Assembly (NCBI GenBank): GCA_000585075.1
Contig: JEMY01000027.1
Coordinates: forward strand, 242 to 55,543
Source: Candidatus Accumulibacter regalis
GTDB taxonomy: Bacteria; Pseudomonadota; Gammaproteobacteria; Burkholderiales; Rhodocyclaceae
DNA: 55,302 bases
Direction: 5' to 3'
In this document: in pieces, positions 54,111 to 55,302 of the stretch
Layout: each line of letters starts with the position of its first letter
Position numbering within the stretch: position 1 is the stretch's first letter
Position numbers and translations under genes: made by a program
The notes under the pieces: model-generated
What the model was told of the DNA's origin: nothing
The model's input: the letters and a program-made list of their open reading frames with translations, nothing else
The model's database searches: none

Positions 54111-54415
54111 TTCAGCGCTCCCATCACCAGACCGTTGAACCCATAGACCCGCCGCTCGCCGGCCAGCGCCACCAGTTGCACGCTGCGCGTCTGCCCCGGT
54201 TCGAAACGCACCGCCGTGCCGGCCGCGATGTCGAGCCGAAAGCCGCGCGCCGCCGCGCGGTCGAAAGCCAGCGCGCCATTGGTTTCGGCGAAGTGATAGT
54301 GCGAACCGACCTGAATCGGGCGGTCGCCGGTATTGGCGACACTCAGCTGCAGCGTTGCCCGGCCGGCGTTGAGTTCGATCTCGCCGGGCAGGACGTACAT
54401 CTCTCCTGGAATCAT
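54107..54415 (-). CDS. ureB: Urease beta subunit UreB (102 aa)
   Basis: [19 protein letters not shown], then [49 protein letters not shown] and YGFNGLVMG are the standard UreB blocks. It is a structural subunit of the urease trimer. I use the ATG at 54415, seven bases after GGAGG; a TTG one codon earlier is possible. Confidence 0.96.
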
Positions 54416-54427
54416 CAATGGCCCTCC

Positions 54428-54730
54428 TCAGACGATCGGGTGGTGAACGGTGACCAGCTTGGTGCCGTCCGGGAAGGTCGCTTCCACCTGGATGTCGTGG
54501 ATCATTTCCGGCACGCCTTCCATGACCTCGTCGCGGCCCAGGATGGTGGTTCCGAAACTCATCAGCTCGGCGACCGTTCGCCCGTCGCGGGCGCCCTCGA
54601 TGATCGCCGCGCTGATCAGGGCCACGGCCTCCGGGTAGTTCAACTTAAGCCCGCGCGCCTTGCGCCGTTCGGCGAGCAGCGCGGCGGTAAAAACGAGCAG
54701 CTTGTCCTTCTCTCTCGGCGTCAGTTCCAT
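54428..54730 (-). CDS. ureA: Urease gamma subunit UreA (100 aa)
   Basis: [51 protein letters not shown] and a [27 protein letters not shown] end are canonical UreA at the usual 100 aa. It starts behind a GAGGAAG site and is the first gene of the urease operon seen here. ureD, often the gene before ureA, is not between it and the right edge, where only repeats are found. Confidence 0.97.
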   Translation of the reverse strand: MELTPREKDKLLVFTAALLAERRKARGLKLNYPEAVALISAAIIEGARDGRTVAELMSFGTTILGRDEVMEGVPEMIHDIQVEATFPDGTKLVTVHHPIV

Positions 54731-54843
54731 ACGTCTTCCTCAGGCTTCCTGGTTGAGTGCTGCGTTTCCAATGATACTTTCGGCGACCGTGCCTGGCGCG
54801 AAACCCCCGTGCGGGCCAGGATCCGCATGTTCCGCACCGTGCC

Positions 54844-55070
54844 CCTCGCCGCCCCAACCGCGCAACCCTCCCGCACCCCCCCACCCCGTCATTGCGAGGA
54901 GCGCAGCGACGCGGCAATCCAGTTCCATCCTCTGACTACCTGTCCGCCACATCAGCCAAACGAAAAACAAAACCCCTGGATTGCCACGTCGGCTGCGCCT
55001 CCTCGCAATGACGGACAGGCCGCTGGAATCCATCCGGCCCACCCGCGCCCCTCGTCGGCCCACCCGCGCG
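54844..55070. repeat. Repeat copy 1 with long inverted arms
   Basis: This copy shares almost all its sequence with the next copy. It contains a left arm (54888-54922) and a right arm (54976-55012) that are near-perfect reverse complements of about 35 bp with one mismatch and two single-base insertions, separated by a 53-bp centre. The arms begin with GTCATTGCGAGGAGCG, a type of palindromic extragenic element seen in many proteobacterial genomes. Confidence 0.88.
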
Positions 55071-55302
55071 CCTCGCCGCCCCAACCGCGCAAGCATCCCG
55101 CACCCCCCACACGCCCCACCCCGTCATTGCGAGGAGCGCAGCGACGCGGCAATCCAGTTCCATCCTCTGACTACCTGTCCACCACATCAGCCAAACGAAA
55201 AACAAAACCCCTGGATTGCCACGTCGGCTACGCCTCCTCACAATGACGGACAGGCCGCTGGAATCCATCCGGCCCACCCGCGCCCCTCGTCGGCCCACCC
55301 GC
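55071..55302. repeat. Repeat copy 2 with long inverted arms (runs to the edge)
   Basis: This is the second tandem copy, differing from copy 1 by a few substitutions and an approximately 8-bp insertion before the left arm. Arms lie at 55123-55157 and 55211-55247. It continues to the window edge, so the array may have more copies. The right arm has CTCA instead of CTCG and TACG instead of TGCG, giving a slightly weaker hairpin. Confidence 0.85.

Larger units (their letters stand above)
54731..55302. other. Non-coding repeat region upstream of urease
   Basis: The 572 bp upstream of ureA hold no credible gene. Open frames here come from the GC-rich repeat sequence and read the same on both copies. 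The promoter of the urease operon should lie in 54731-54843, but I see no good match. The remainder is the two tandem repeat copies listed separately. Confidence 0.6.

Noticed and set aside
54645-55298. Several open frames in the repeats upstream of ureA
   Set aside because: They read through the inverted arms of the repeat copies and give the same low-complexity peptides in each copy; this is a known source of false genes.

Overview
The window is a high-GC stretch of a Gram-negative chromosome, most likely a betaproteobacterium of the Rhodocyclales / Candidatus Accumulibacter type. That placement is inferred from the combination of a complete XrtA (EpsH1) exosortase-exopolysaccharide locus, a beta/gammaproteobacterial urease operon and a contractile injection system; no rRNA or other marker gene is present.

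Region 1 (1-8034, all minus strand) is one end of a contractile injection system (CIS). In transcription order it holds a small winged-helix-like protein, a DUF4255/Pvc16-like protein, an unknown protein, a long tail sheath, a tail tube, a second shorter sheath, a second tube, and the start of a CIS tube-initiator protein that runs off the left edge. Just upstream lies a free-standing sigma-54 activator. A full-consensus -24/-12 sigma-54 promoter sits at 6282-6298, about 110 bp in front of the structural operon, and a near-consensus one at 6879-6895 precedes the small gene. The region therefore looks like a CIS under its own sigma-54 switch.

Region 2 (8195-9790, minus) is an exported polysaccharide-lyase-like protein. 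Region 3 (10182-20013, plus) is an envelope-sugar modification cluster: an asparagine-synthetase-like protein without the glutaminase nucleophile, a polytopic GT-C-like protein, an ArnC-like GT2, WbqC, an ATP-grasp ligase, an amidohydrolase, an SMR-type four-helix transporter and a WecE-type sugar transaminase.

Region 4 (20069-49081, minus) is a very long, tightly packed XrtA/PEP-CTERM exopolysaccharide operon. In transcription order it holds the outer-membrane export lipoprotein, chain-length determinant, tyrosine autokinase with a (GY)9 tail, outer-membrane barrel, AAA ATPase, WecB, DUF3473 deacetylase, FemAB-like protein, XrtA-EpsI, glycosyltransferases interleaved with two full asparagine-synthase-type amidotransferases, an AlgD-like dehydrogenase, a fused transglutaminase-like/glycosyltransferase protein, a CapK-like adenylate enzyme, an O-antigen-ligase-like protein, a methyltransferase, a second deacetylase, an exported TPR-like protein and a flippase. 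It converges with Region 3 at a hairpin at about 20.03 kb. No PEP-CTERM substrate protein and no PrsK/PrsR regulator pair is visible in the window.

Region 5 is a lone cheR (49654-50463, plus), then a urease operon on the minus strand in the order ureABC-ureE-ureF-ureG (54730 down to 50485), with ureD not visible. Upstream of ureA, to the right edge, are two tandem copies of a roughly 230-bp repeat with long inverted arms.
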